This document shows, one piece after another, positions 34,101 through 43,615 of a stretch of DNA of 64,000 nt. The DNA is from Asterias rubens. Taxonomy: Eukaryota > Echinodermata > Asteroidea > Forcipulatida > Asteriidae. The notes beneath the pieces were generated by a model. The model saw only the letters and a program-made list of their open reading frames with translations. It searched no databases and was not told the origin of the DNA. A program made the translations under genes and the position numbers. The stretch is from assembly GCF_902459465.1 (NCBI RefSeq), contig NC_047066.1:20401047-20465046 (forward strand), written 5' to 3'. Positions within the stretch are counted from its first letter, which is position 1. Every line of letters starts with the position of its first letter.

Positions 34101-37100
34101 TTTTCGACCAATTTTAAAAATGGGCCTTTTTGAGCCAAGATTTTTTGTTAAAAAAACTGCAAGGGGTTAAACTTGTTCTTTTGACTGGTTTGGGACCATT
34201 TTATTTTTCGGCCAATTTTTAAAAATGGGCCTTTTTGAGCCAAGATTTTTTGTTAAAAAAACTGCAAGGGGTTAAACTTGTTCTTTTGACTGATTTGGGA
34301 CCATTTTATTTTTCGGCCAATTTTTAAAAATGGGCCTTTTTGAGCCAGGATTTTTTGTTAAAAAAACTGCAAGGGGTTAAACTTGTTCTTTTGACTGGTT
34401 TGGGACCATTTTATTTTTCGGCCAATTTTTAAAAATGGGCCTTTTTGAGTCAGGATATTTTGTTAAAAAACTGCAAGGGGTTAAACTTGTTCTTTTGACT
34501 GGTTTGGGACCATTTTATTTTTCGGCCAATTTTTAAAAATGGGCCTTTTTGAGCCAGATTTTTTGTTAAAAAAACTGCAAGGGGTTAAACTTGTTCTTTT
34601 GACTGGTTTGGGACCATTTTATTTTTCGGCCAATTTTTAAAAATGGGCCTTTTTGAGCCAAGATTTTTTGTTAAAAAAACTGCAAGGGGTTAAACTTGTT
34701 CTTTTGACTGGTTTGGGACCATTTTATTTTTCGGCCAATTTTTAAAAATGGGCCTTTTTGAGCCAGGATTTTTGTTAAAAAAACTGCAAGGGGTTAAACT
34801 TGTTCGGGTTAACTTGTTCTTTTGACTGGTTTGGGACCATTTTATTTTTCGGCCAATTTTTAAAAATGGGCCTTTTTGAACCAAGATTTTTGTTAAAAAA
34901 ACTGCAAGGGGTTAAACTTGTTCTTTTGACTGGTTTGGGACCATTTTATTTTCGGCCAATTTTTAAAAATGGGCCTTTTTGAGTCAGATTTTTTGTTAAA
35001 AAAACTGCAAGGGGTTTAAACTTGTTCTTTTGACTGGTTTGGGACCATTTTATTTTGGCCAATTTTTAAAAATGGGCCTTTTTGAGCCAAGATTTTTTGT
35101 TAAAAAAACTGCAAGGGGTTAAACTTGTTCTTTTGACTGGTTAGGGACCATTTTATTTTTCGGCCAATTTTTAAAAATGGGCCTTTTTGAGTCAGGATTT
35201 TTTGTTCAAAAAACTGCAAGGGGTTAAACTTATTCTTTTGACTGGTTTGGGACCATTTTATTTTTCGGCCAATTTTTAAAAATGGGCCTTTTTGAGTCAG
35301 GATTTTTTGTTAAAAAAACTGCAAGGGGTTAAACTTGTTCTTTTGACTGGTTTGGGACCATTTTATTTTTCGGCCAATTTTTAAAAATGGGCCTTTTTGA
35401 GTCAGGATTTTTTGTTAAAAAAACTGCAAGGGGTTAAACTTGTTCTTTTGACTGGTTTGGGACCATTTTATTTTTCGGCCAATTTTTAAAAATGGGCCTT
35501 TTTGAGCCAAGATTTTTTGTTAAAAAAACTGCAAGGGGTTAAACTTGTTCTTTTGACTGGTTTGGGACCATTTTATTTTTCGGCCAATATTTAAAAATGG
35601 GCCTTTTTGAGCCAAGATTTTTTGTTAAAAAAACTGCAAGGGGTTAAACTTGTTCTTTTGACTGGTTTGGGACCATTTTATTTTTCGGCCAATATTTTAA
35701 AAATGGGCCTTTTGAGCCAAGGATTTTTTGTTAAAAAAACTGCAAGGGGTTAAACTTGTTCTTTTGACTGGTTTGGGACCATTTTATTTTTCGGCCAATT
35801 TTTAAAAATGGGCCTTTTTGAGCCAAGATTTTTTGTTAAAAAAACTGCAAGGGGTTAAACTTGTTCTTTTGACTGGTTTGGGACCATTTTATTTTTGGCA
35901 AATTTTTAAAAATGGGCCTTTTTGAGCCAATTTTTTTTGTTAAAAAAACTGCAAGGGGTTAAACTTGTTCTTTTGACTGGTTTGGGACCATTTTATTTTT
36001 CGGCCAATTTTTAAAAATGGGCCTTTTTGAGTGAGGATTTGTTGTTAAAAAAAATGCAAGGGGTTAAACTTGTTCTTTTGACTGGTTTGGGACCATTTTA
36101 TTTTTCGGCCAATTTTTAAAAATGGGCCTTTTTGAGCCAGGATTGTTTGTTCAAAAAACTGCAAGGGGTTAAACTTGTTCTTTTGACTGGTTTGGGACCA
36201 TTTTATTATTCGGCCAATTTTTAAAAATGGGCCTTTTTGAGTCAGGATATTTCGTTAAAAAAACTGCAAGGGGTTAAACTTGTTCTTTTGACTGGTTTGG
36301 GACCATTTTATTTTTCGGCCAATATTTAAAAATGGGCCTTTTTGAGTCAGGATTTTTTTTTAAAAAAACTGCAAGGGGTTAAACTTGTTCTTTTGACTGG
36401 TTTGGGACCATTTTATTTTTCGGCCAATTTTTAAAAATGGGCCTTTTTGAGCCAAGATTTTTTGTTCAAAAAACTGCAAGGGGTTAAACTTGTTCTTTTG
36501 ACTGATTTGGGACCATTTTATTTTTCGGCCAATTTTAAAAATGGGCCTTTTTGAGTCAGGATTTTTTGTTAAAAAAACTGCAAGGGGTTAAACTTGTTCT
36601 TTTGACTGATTTGGGACCATTTTATTTTTCGGCCAATTTTAAAAAATGGGCCTTTTTGAGCCAGGATTTTTTGTTCAAAAAACTGCAAGGGGTTAAACTT
36701 GTTGTTTTGACTGGTTAGGGACCATTTTATTTTTCGGCCAATTTTTAAAAATGGGCCTTTTTGAGCCAGGATTGTTTGTTCAAAAAACTGCAAGGGGTTA
36801 AACTTGTTCTTTTGACTGGATTGGGACCATTTTATTATTCGGCCAATTTTTAAAAATGGGCCTTTTTGAGTCAGGATATTTTGTTAAAAAAACTGCAAGG
36901 GGTTAAACTTGTTCTTTTGACTGGTTTGGGACCATTTTATTTTTCGGCCAATTTTTAAAAATGGGCCTTTTTGAGTCAGGATTTTTTGTTCAAAAAACTG
37001 CAAGGGGTTAAACTTGTTCTTTTGACTGGTTTGGGACCATTTTATTTTTTCGGCCAATTTTTAAAAATGGGCCTTTTTGAGCCAAGATTTTTTGTTAAAA

Positions 37101-40100
37101 AAACTGCAAGGGGTTAAACTTGTTCTTTTGACTGATTTTGGACCATTTTATTTTTCGGCCAATTTTTAAAAATGGGCCTTTTTGAGTCAGGATTTTTTGT
37201 TCAAAAAACTGCAAGGGGTTAAACTTGTTCTTTTGACTGATTTGGGACCATTTTATTTTTCGGCCAATATTTAAAAATGGGCCTTTTTGAGTCAGGATTT
37301 TTTGTTCAAAAAACTGCAAGGGGTTAAACTTGTTCTTTTGACTGGTTTTGGACCGTTTTATTTTTCGGCCAATTTTTAAAAATAGGCCTTTTTGAGCCAG
37401 GATTTTTTGTTAAAAAAACTGCAAGGGGTTAAACTTGTTCTTTTGACTGGTTTGGGACCATTTTATTTATCGGCCAATTTTAAAAAATGGGACTTTTTGA
37501 GCCAGGATCTTTTGTTCAAAAAACTGCAAGGGGTTAAACTTGTTCTTTTGACTGATTTGGGACCATTTTATTTATCGGCCAATTTTTAAAAATGGGCCTT
37601 TTTGAGCCAGGATTTTTTGTTCAAAAAACTGCAAGGGGTTAAACTTGTTCTTTTGACTGATTTGGGACGGTTTTATTTTTCGGCCAATTTTTAAAAATAG
37701 GCCTTTTTGAGCCAGGATTTTTTGTTAAAAAAACTGCAAGGGGTTAAACTTGTTCTTTTGACTGGTTTGGGACCATTTTATTTATCGGCCAATTTTTAAA
37801 AATGGGACTTTTTGAGCCAGGATTTTTTGTTCAAAAAACTGCAAGGGGTTAAACTTGTTCTTTTGACTGATTTGGGACCATTTTATTTTTCGGCCAATAT
37901 TTAAAAATGGGCCTTTTTGAGTCAGGATTTTTTGTTCAAAAAACTGCAAGGGGTTAAACTTGTTCTTTTGACTGGTTTGGGACCATTTTATTTATCGGCC
38001 AATTTTTAAAAATGGGCCTTTTTGAGCCAGGATTTTTTGTTCAAAAAACTGCAAGGGGTTAAACTTGTTCTTTTGACTGATTTGGGACCATTTTATTTTT
38101 CGGCCAATTTTTAAAAATGGGCCTTTTTGAGTCAGGATTTTTTGTTAAAAAAACTGCAAGGGGTTAAACTTGTTCTTTTGACTGGTTTGGGACCATTTTA
38201 TTTTTCGGCCAATTTTTAAAAATGGGCCTTTTTTGAGCCAGGATTGTTTGTTAAAAAAACTGCAAGGGGTTAAACTTGTTCTTTTGACTGATTTGGGACC
38301 ATTTTATTTATCGGCCAATTTTTAAAAATGGGCCTTTTGAGTCAGGATTTTTTGTTCAAAAAACTGCAAGGGGTTAAACTTGTTCTTTTGACTGGTTTTG
38401 GACCGTTTTATTTTTCGGCCAATTTTTAAAAATAGGCCTTTTTGAGCCAGGATTTTTTGTTAAAAAAACTGCAAGGGGTTAAACTTGTTCTTTTGACTGG
38501 TTTGGGACCATTTTATTTATCGGCCAATTTTTAAAAATGGGCCTTTTTGAGCCAGGATTTTTTGTTAAAAAAACTGCAAGGGGTTAAACTTGTTCTTTTG
38601 ACTGATTTGGGACCATTTTATTTATCGGCCAATTTTTAAAAATGGGCCTTTTTGAGCCAGGATTTTTTGTTCAAAAAACTGCAAGGGGTTAAACTTGTTC
38701 TTTTTACTGGTTTGGGACCATTTTATTTTTCGGCCAATTTTTAAAAATGGGCCTTTTTGAGCCATGATTTTGAGTTAAAAAAACTGCAAGGGGTTAAACT
38801 TGTTCTTTTGACTGATTTGGGACTATTTTATTTTCCGGCCAATATTTAAAAATGGGCCTTTTTGAGGCGGGATTTTTTATTAAAAAAACTGCAAGGGGTT
38901 AAACTTGTTCTTTTGACTGGTTTGGGACCATTTTATTTATCGGCCAATTTTTAAAAATGGGCCTTTTTGAGCCAGGATCTTTTGTTCAAAAAACTGCAAG
39001 GGGTTAAACTTGTTCTTTTGACTGATTTGGGACCATTTTATTTTTCGGCCAATATTTAAAAATGGGCCTTTTTGAGCCAGGATTTTTTGTTCAAAAAACT
39101 GCAAGGGGTTAAACTTGTTCTTTTGACTGGTTTGGGACCATTTTATTTTTCGGCCAATTTTAAAAAAATGGGCCTTTTTGAGTCAGGATTTTTTGTTAAA
39201 AAACCTGCAAGGGGTTAAACTTGTTCTTTTGACTGATTTGGGACCATTTTATTTTTCGGCCAAATTTTAAAAATGGGCCTTTTTGAGCCAGGATTTTGAT
39301 TTAAAAAAACTGCAAGGGGTTAAACTTGTTCTTTTGACTGATTTGGGACCATTTTTTTTTTTTTTCGGCCAATATTTAAAAATGGGCCTTTTTGAGGCGG
39401 GATTTTTTATTAAAAAAACTGCAAGGGGTTAAACTTGTTCTTTTGACTGGTTTGGGACCATTTTATTTTTCGGCCAATTTTTAAAAATGGGCCTTTTTGA
39501 GCCAGGATTTTTTGTTAAAAAAACTGCAAGGGGTTAAACTTGTTCTTTTTACTGGTTTGGGACCATTTTATTTTTCGGCCAATTTTTAAAAATGGGCCTT
39601 TTTGAGCCAGGATTTTGAGTTAAAAAAACTGCAAGGGGTTAAACTTGTTCTTTTGACTGATTTGGGACTATTTTATTTTCCGGCCAATATTTAAAAATGG
39701 GCCTTTTTGAGGCGGGATTTTTTATTAAAAAAACTGCAAGGGGTTAAACTTGTTCTTTTGACTGGTTTGGGACCATTTTATTTATCGGCCAATTTTTAAA
39801 AATGGGCCTTTTTGAGCCAGGATTTTTTGTTCAAAAAACTGCAAGGGGTTAAACTTGTTCTTTTGACTGATTTGGGACCATTTTATTTTTCGGCCAATAT
39901 TTAAAAATGGGCCTTTTTGAGTCAGGATTTTTTGTTCAAAAAACTGCAAGGGGTTAAACTTGTTCTTTTGACTGGTTTGGGACCATTTTATTTTTCGGCC
40001 AATTTTAAAAAAATGGGCCTTTTTGAGTCAGGATTTTTTGTTAAAAAACCTGCAAGGGGTTAAACTTGTTCTTTTGACTGATTTGGGACCATTTTATTTT

Positions 40101-43100
40101 TCGGCCAAATTTTAAAAATGGGCCTTTTTGAGCCAGGATTTTTATTTAAAAAAACTGCAAGGGGTTAAACTTGTTCTTTTGACTGATTTGGGACCATTTT
40201 TTTTTTTTTTCGGCCAATATTTAAAAATGGGCCTTTATGAGGCGGGATTTTTTATTAAAAAAACTGCAAGGGGTTAAACTTGTTCTTTTGACTGGTTTGG
40301 GACCATTTTATTTTTCGGCCAATTTTTAAAAATGGGCCTTTTTGAGCCAGGATTTTTTGTTAAAAAAACTGCAAGGGGTTAAACTTGTTCTTTTGACTGG
40401 TTTGGAACCATTTTATTTTTCTGCCAATTTTTAAAAATGGGCCTTTTTGAGTCACGATTTTTTGTTAAAAAAACTGCAAGGGGTTAAACTTGTTCTTTTG
40501 ACTGGTTTGGGACCATTTTATTTTTTTAAAAATGGGCCTTTTTGAGCCAGGATTTTTTGTTCAAAAAACTGCAAGGGGTTAAACTTGTTCTTTTGACTGG
40601 TTCTGGACCATTTTATTTTTCGGCCAATTTTTAAAAATGGGCCTTTTTGAGCCAGGATTTTTTGTTAAAAAAACTGCAAGGGGTTAAACTTGTTCTTTTG
40701 ACTGGTTTGGGACCATTTTATTAATCGGTAAATTTTTAAAAATGGGCCTTTTTGAGCCAGGATTTTTTGTTCAAAAAACTGCAAGGGGTTAAACTTGTTC
40801 TTTTGACTGATTTGGGACCATTTTATTTTTCGGCCAATATTTAAAAATGGGCCTTTTTGAGTCGGGATTTTTTGTTCAAAAAACTGCAAGGGGTTAAACT
40901 TGTTCTTTTGACTGGTTTGGGACCATTTTATTTTTCGGCCAATTTTTAAAAATGGGCCTTTTTGAGCCAGGATTTTTTGTTCAAAAAACTGCAAGGGGTT
41001 AAACTTGTTCTTTTGACTGGTTCTGGACCATTTTATTTTTCGGCCAATTTTTTAAAATGGGCCTTTTTGAGTCAGGGTTTTGAGTTAAAAAAAACTGCAA
41101 GGGGTTAAACTTGTTCTTTTGACTGGTTTGGGACCATTTTATTTTTCGGCCAATTTTTAAAAATGGGCCTTTTTGAGCCAAGATTTTTTGTTAAAAAAAC
41201 TGCAAGGGGTTCAACTTGTTCTTTTGACTGGTTTGGGACCATTTTATTTTTCGGCCAATTTTTAAAAATGGGCCTTTTTGAGCCAGGATTTTTTGTTCAA
41301 AAAACTGCAAGGGGTTAAACTTGTTCTTTTGACTGATTTGGGACCATTTTATTTTTCGGTCAATTTTTAAAAATGGGCCTTTTTGAGTCGGGATATTTTG
41401 TTAAAAAAACTGCAAGGGGTTTAAATTCAACAAAAGTGCTGAGGTTTATTGTGCCCCCCCCCACCCTCATCACTGACTCGTTCTCCCTGTAACATTCATA
41501 CCTAAGTTCAAATCTTTCTTCTGTTTTTAATGCATTGTCCCATGGATGTTTTATTACTACAGGGGCAAACCTTTGGCTTGTTGCAGCCCATGAAATCGGC
41601 CATTCTTTAGGATTGGGTCACAGTGTGGCGTTCGGCTCTCTCATGTTCCCGTTTCACTTCGGATACAATCCCACGTACACCCTACACCAAGATGACATCG
41701 ACGGTATACAAAGCCTCTATGGTATGTTATTATTCATACCCATGCCTGGGGTCAATTTAACAAAGAGTCAAGATTGATATTAAATGTGTGTCAATCGTAA
41801 TTGCTAAGGAAAGTGTGATGTCACAACACAAATCACAATGGCGATGTTGACAACCCATTTTAAGATGAATCTTAGTGTTTTGTGAAATCGACCTATGGCT
41901 TGTTTTGTTCGCCTGCTATTGTAACATTTTAACATGTTATCATTCTATAAGAACCTCACTAAATTGATAGTTGCTTAGATAACGGCGCCTTACACAATAT
42001 GTGCGCCACCAAGTGGACACCTGGTGAATCCAGAGTTCAATGCCAGCAGTAATATATCTTTGTTTGTTTATAATCTCTTTGATGAACTATCTAAACTTTA
42101 TTTTACAGGTGACGTTGATGCGTCTGAGCCTGAAGATGCGCCGGACCTGTGCCAGGTAACAATGGATGCCGTTATGATGGACGGACATACATACATATTC
42201 AAAGGTGCGTTATTTTATTCGTTGTTGGTAAGTCGCCAGCCACACAAAGCATAGAAGACCAATTAAAGGTCTGTGCTAGAATCAACCACTTTTCTAGGGG
42301 TCGTTGCTACTTACTCCTATGCCTGAAACAGGGTTACCCTACAGTCCATATGGATGTGGGCTTGGGTATCATCCATCAGAAGCCTGGCTGGTAGAGCAGA
42401 ACGCACTACCCCCAACTTGTTGCGATATGGTGGTAGATATGTGGAGCAAGTTTTTCCTTTTCCCTGATCCTAGACCTAAACCTAGACCGCGAGTGTTTTA
42501 TTCGTTAACTTCCATTGCATGTTGCAGGTGATTATTACTGGAGAGTTTCGAATGGTCAACAGGAGAATGGATACCCGCAGAGGATCTCCAGCCGATGGAC
42601 AGGGCTAGAAGGTGACATCGACGCTGCTATCACCGTTAAAAATAGTTTTGTTTGGGGTGATCAGGTTCAAAAGACATTTTTTTTCAAGGTGAGAAAATCA
42701 GAGGGATATAACTAACTTGTTGGAGAGTATAGTTTGTTCAAACGAATACAGTGTCCTCTCTTTCACTTTTGTTTTGCAACCATTTCGCAAGATTTCTTCT
42801 GCCTGATGTGTGTGAAGGAAGCAATGATCACTTTAAAAACCAACATGCTTTGAAAAATTTAAATATATACTTCTTTTTTATGTGCAGGGTCGTCTGGTAT
42901 GGAGATACACTCTGACGAATTTAGACGTCGGTTTTCCAAAAGACATCTCAGAAGTCTTTTCAGGTTTTCCTGCGGACGTCGCTCGGGTAAAAGGCGTCTT
43001 CGAAATCAGTGGAAATGGAGAGACTTATTTCTTTTCAGGTAAACAACAACAATATGGTGCAATCGGACTTGCCAAAGACGATGAAAACTAGAAATCCATA

Positions 43101-43615
43101 TGATGATAAGTTTATGTGACGGGTCTTTAAGTACTTTAGGCCTATACCATGCATAATATACTAGGCCTACAGTACTCTACTAGGCCTACTGTATATCTCT
43201 GTACATCGGCTGTATTGTACAGGCCTGCTATAAAGGTCTATACTCTATATTGGTGTTGTTTTTTCTGACAGCAGCAACATAATTATTCTATACTCTGGTG
43301 TCCCCGAGCAAAGACTGATCTTATTTTGCTGTTTTCGTACCCATGGCAATCAAATTTCTTTTACTAATAATATATTTTTTCCGGACAGATAATGGATTCT
43401 ACTTACTCAATTGGCAAGGCGTCCAGGGTCCGTTTGGAATCAACGTATTTGCTGGTATACCAACTAACATAGTCAGCGCCATGCAGTGGACAGACAACTA
43501 TATATACTTCTTCACTGACAACTTCTTGTACTTCCAGTCTAGCCCTTGGAGCTTCACCACCAGCCGAGGGTACCCGCGATATGCACATATTGACTGGCTA
43601 GGCTGCTCGGAATGA
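19037..43615 (+). CDS. Secreted matrix metalloproteinase with hemopexin domain (gene span, 9 exons)
   Basis: The product is a zinc endopeptidase of the MMP family (metzincin clan), expected to cleave extracellular-matrix proteins after secretion. Exons are 19037-19174, 25744-25861, 26339-26571, 27058-27277, 41563-41721, 42109-42204, 42528-42688, 42888-43038 and 43389-43615. All are GT-AG and in phase, giving 500 residues. Order: signal peptide (about 1-38); prodomain with cysteine-switch-like SRCGNTD (Cys101); furin site RRKR (118-121); catalytic domain with [11 protein letters not shown] and zinc motif [12 protein letters not shown] (His246, Glu247, His250, His256), Met-turn Met264; linker; four-bladed hemopexin domain bounded by Cys304 and Cys498. 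There is no transmembrane segment or GPI signal after the hemopexin domain, so it is a furin-activated secreted MMP. The usual PRCGxPD is altered at both prolines. Intron 4 is almost wholly a satellite array. I do not assign an orthologue. Confidence 0.93.
20751..20892 (+). repeat. Two-copy tandem duplication (about 72-75 bp)
   Basis: TTATGGCGGCCATGAAGGAA at 20760 is repeated as TTATGGTGGCCATGAAGGGA at 20832. ATATGCAGTTCACT at 20802 is repeated as ATATGCAGATCACT at 20877. The order and spacing show one diverged tandem duplication within MMP intron 1. Confidence 0.7.
23426..23463 (+). repeat. 18-bp tandem duplication
   Basis: ACACACACTGTAGTAGTA occurs twice head to tail and is followed by a partial third ACACA. 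It is a simple local duplication in MMP intron 1. Confidence 0.75.
25744..25861 (+). CDS. MMP exon 2: prodomain start
   Basis: Residues 47-85 plus one base. [13 protein letters not shown] is the conserved prodomain opening (consensus YLxKYGY). [18 protein letters not shown] matches the peptidoglycan-binding-like helix ending in LNVTG. The acceptor TTTTTTTTGCAG is strong and the donor GTGACG is weak. Asn83 of NVT is a potential glycosylation site. Confidence 0.93.
26339..26571 (+). CDS. MMP exon 3: cysteine switch, furin site, catalytic start
   Basis: Residues 86-163. [19 protein letters not shown] carries Cys101 of the latency motif, but with Ser and Thr where PRCGxPD has prolines, and with an extra Cys95 nearby. 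[18 protein letters not shown] contains the proprotein-convertase site, with cleavage expected after Arg121. [20 protein letters not shown] and AIRDAFE match the first strand and helix of the catalytic domain. The acceptor is ATCTACAG and the donor GAGGTAAGA; phase 1 in, phase 0 out. Confidence 0.94.
26652..26678 (+). repeat. Duplicate of the exon 4 splice-acceptor region (decoy)
   Basis: TTCCACTCTCTTAAAGCTGT followed by GGTCA repeats the exon 4 junction at 27045-27070 (TTTCACTATCTTAAAGCTGT, then GGTCA). It is 385 bp upstream in intron 3, with only a few differences. It copies the acceptor AAAG and the first codons L-W-S of exon 4, but the copied frame soon hits a stop (after about nine codons) and resemblance fades. 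Confidence 0.65.
27058..27277 (+). CDS. MMP exon 4: catalytic domain, calcium and structural-zinc region
   Basis: Residues 164-236 plus one base. [13 protein letters not shown] is followed by [34 protein letters not shown] and [16 protein letters not shown]. These match the MMP strands that bind structural zinc and calcium (HGDxxPFDGPGxxLAHAxxP and DVHFDxxExWT). The acceptor CTTAAAG has an unusually poor pyrimidine tract and the donor is GTAAAC. It ends 172 bp before the satellite array. Confidence 0.94.
34797..34820 (+). repeat. Intra-monomer 15-bp duplication junction in the satellite
   Basis: GGGTTAAACTTGTTC is immediately followed by GGGTTAACTTGTTC before the monomer continues with TTTTGACTGG. 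It is the only such register break I noticed and looks like a slippage or unequal-exchange junction. Confidence 0.8.
38700..40390 (+). repeat. Higher-order repeat: 8-monomer block (845 bp) in two tandem copies
   Basis: Rare monomer variants recur in the same order at a constant offset of 845 bp. GAGGCGGG occurs at 38864 and 39709 and again at 39404 and 40249. AAACCTGC occurs at 39201 and 40046. The long T tract before CGGCC recurs near 39350 and 40195, and TTTTTACTGG near 38701 and 39546. The block is eight monomers (840 bp plus small insertions), so an eight-unit segment was duplicated recently as a whole. Confidence 0.9.
41563..41721 (+). CDS. MMP exon 5: zinc-binding active site
   Basis: Residues 237-289 plus one base. 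[20 protein letters not shown] has the HExGHxxGxxH motif, with zinc ligands His246, His250 and His256 and catalytic Glu247. SLMFPF contains the Met-turn Met264. [14 protein letters not shown] is the conserved C-terminal helix of the catalytic domain. The acceptor TACTACAG lies 140 bp after the last satellite monomer; donor GTATGT. Confidence 0.96.
42109..42204 (+). CDS. MMP exon 6: linker and hemopexin blade 1 start
   Basis: Residues 290-321 plus one base. A short acidic linker ([11 protein letters not shown]), much shorter than the proline-rich hinges of collagenases, precedes [20 protein letters not shown]. That is the start of blade 1, with Cys304 expected to pair with Cys498. The acceptor is TTTTACAG and the donor GTGCGT. 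Confidence 0.92.
42528..42688 (+). CDS. MMP exon 7: hemopexin blades 1-2
   Basis: Residues 322-375. [20 protein letters not shown] is the YYWR strand of blade 1. [15 protein letters not shown] and FFFK belong to the following blade, with the hemopexin pattern of W...I-D-A-A. The acceptor is GTTGCAG and the donor AAGGTGAGA. Confidence 0.92.
42888..43038 (+). CDS. MMP exon 8: hemopexin blades 2-3
   Basis: Residues 376-425 plus one base. [20 protein letters not shown] then [18 protein letters not shown] and GETYFFS give the WRY and YFF strands of the middle blades. The acceptor is TGTGCAG and the donor GTAAAC. Confidence 0.92.
43161..43194 (+). repeat. Short CTAGGCCTAC direct repeat in MMP intron 8
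   Basis: ACTAGGCCTACAGTA is followed closely by ACTAGGCCTACTGTA. It is a local two-copy repeat of about 17 bp; AGGCCTA words are scattered elsewhere in the window. Confidence 0.5.
43389..43615 (+). CDS. MMP exon 9: hemopexin blades 3-4 and stop
   Basis: Residues 426-500 and [23 protein letters not shown], then [20 protein letters not shown] and FTDNFLYFQ are the last blades. It ends [14 protein letters not shown] with Cys498 closing the propeller. No hydrophobic stretch follows, so no membrane or GPI anchor is encoded. The acceptor is CCGGACAG. Confidence 0.93.

Larger units (their letters stand above)
27450..41423 (+). repeat. 14-kb satellite array, 105-bp monomer, about 133 copies, in MMP intron 4
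   Basis: Continuous head-to-tail monomers of 105 bp, each holding AAGGGGTTAAACTTGTTCTT, TTGACTGGTTTGGGACCATT, TTATTTTTCGGCCAATTTTT, AAAAATGGGCCTTTTTGAG and a TTTTTTGTTAAAAAAACTGC-type end. Copies differ by point changes (GTCAGG/GCCAAG, TTCAAA/TTAAAA, TGGTTT/TGATTT, ATTTTT/ATATTT) and rare small indels. The array fills about 98% of the 14.3-kb intron. Each monomer carries a 22-bp near-palindrome around ATTTTTAAAAAT. Because 105 is a multiple of three, some minus-strand frames stay open over 2-3 monomers ([16 protein letters not shown]...). Stop-generating variants and indels are frequent, so I do not regard it as coding. Confidence 0.98.

Noticed and set aside
27348..41181. Repeated minus-strand open frames (35-residue unit [16 protein letters not shown]...) across the satellite, as a repeat protein gene
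   Set aside because: The frame is open only because 105 is divisible by three. A common C-to-A variant creates a TAA in many monomers, indels break the register, no start, splice or flanking gene context exists, and the array lies within an intron of a good gene on the other strand.
27450..41423. CRISPR-like or bacterial repeat array
   Set aside because: Monomers are contiguous with no unique spacers, and the host DNA is clearly animal with spliced genes.
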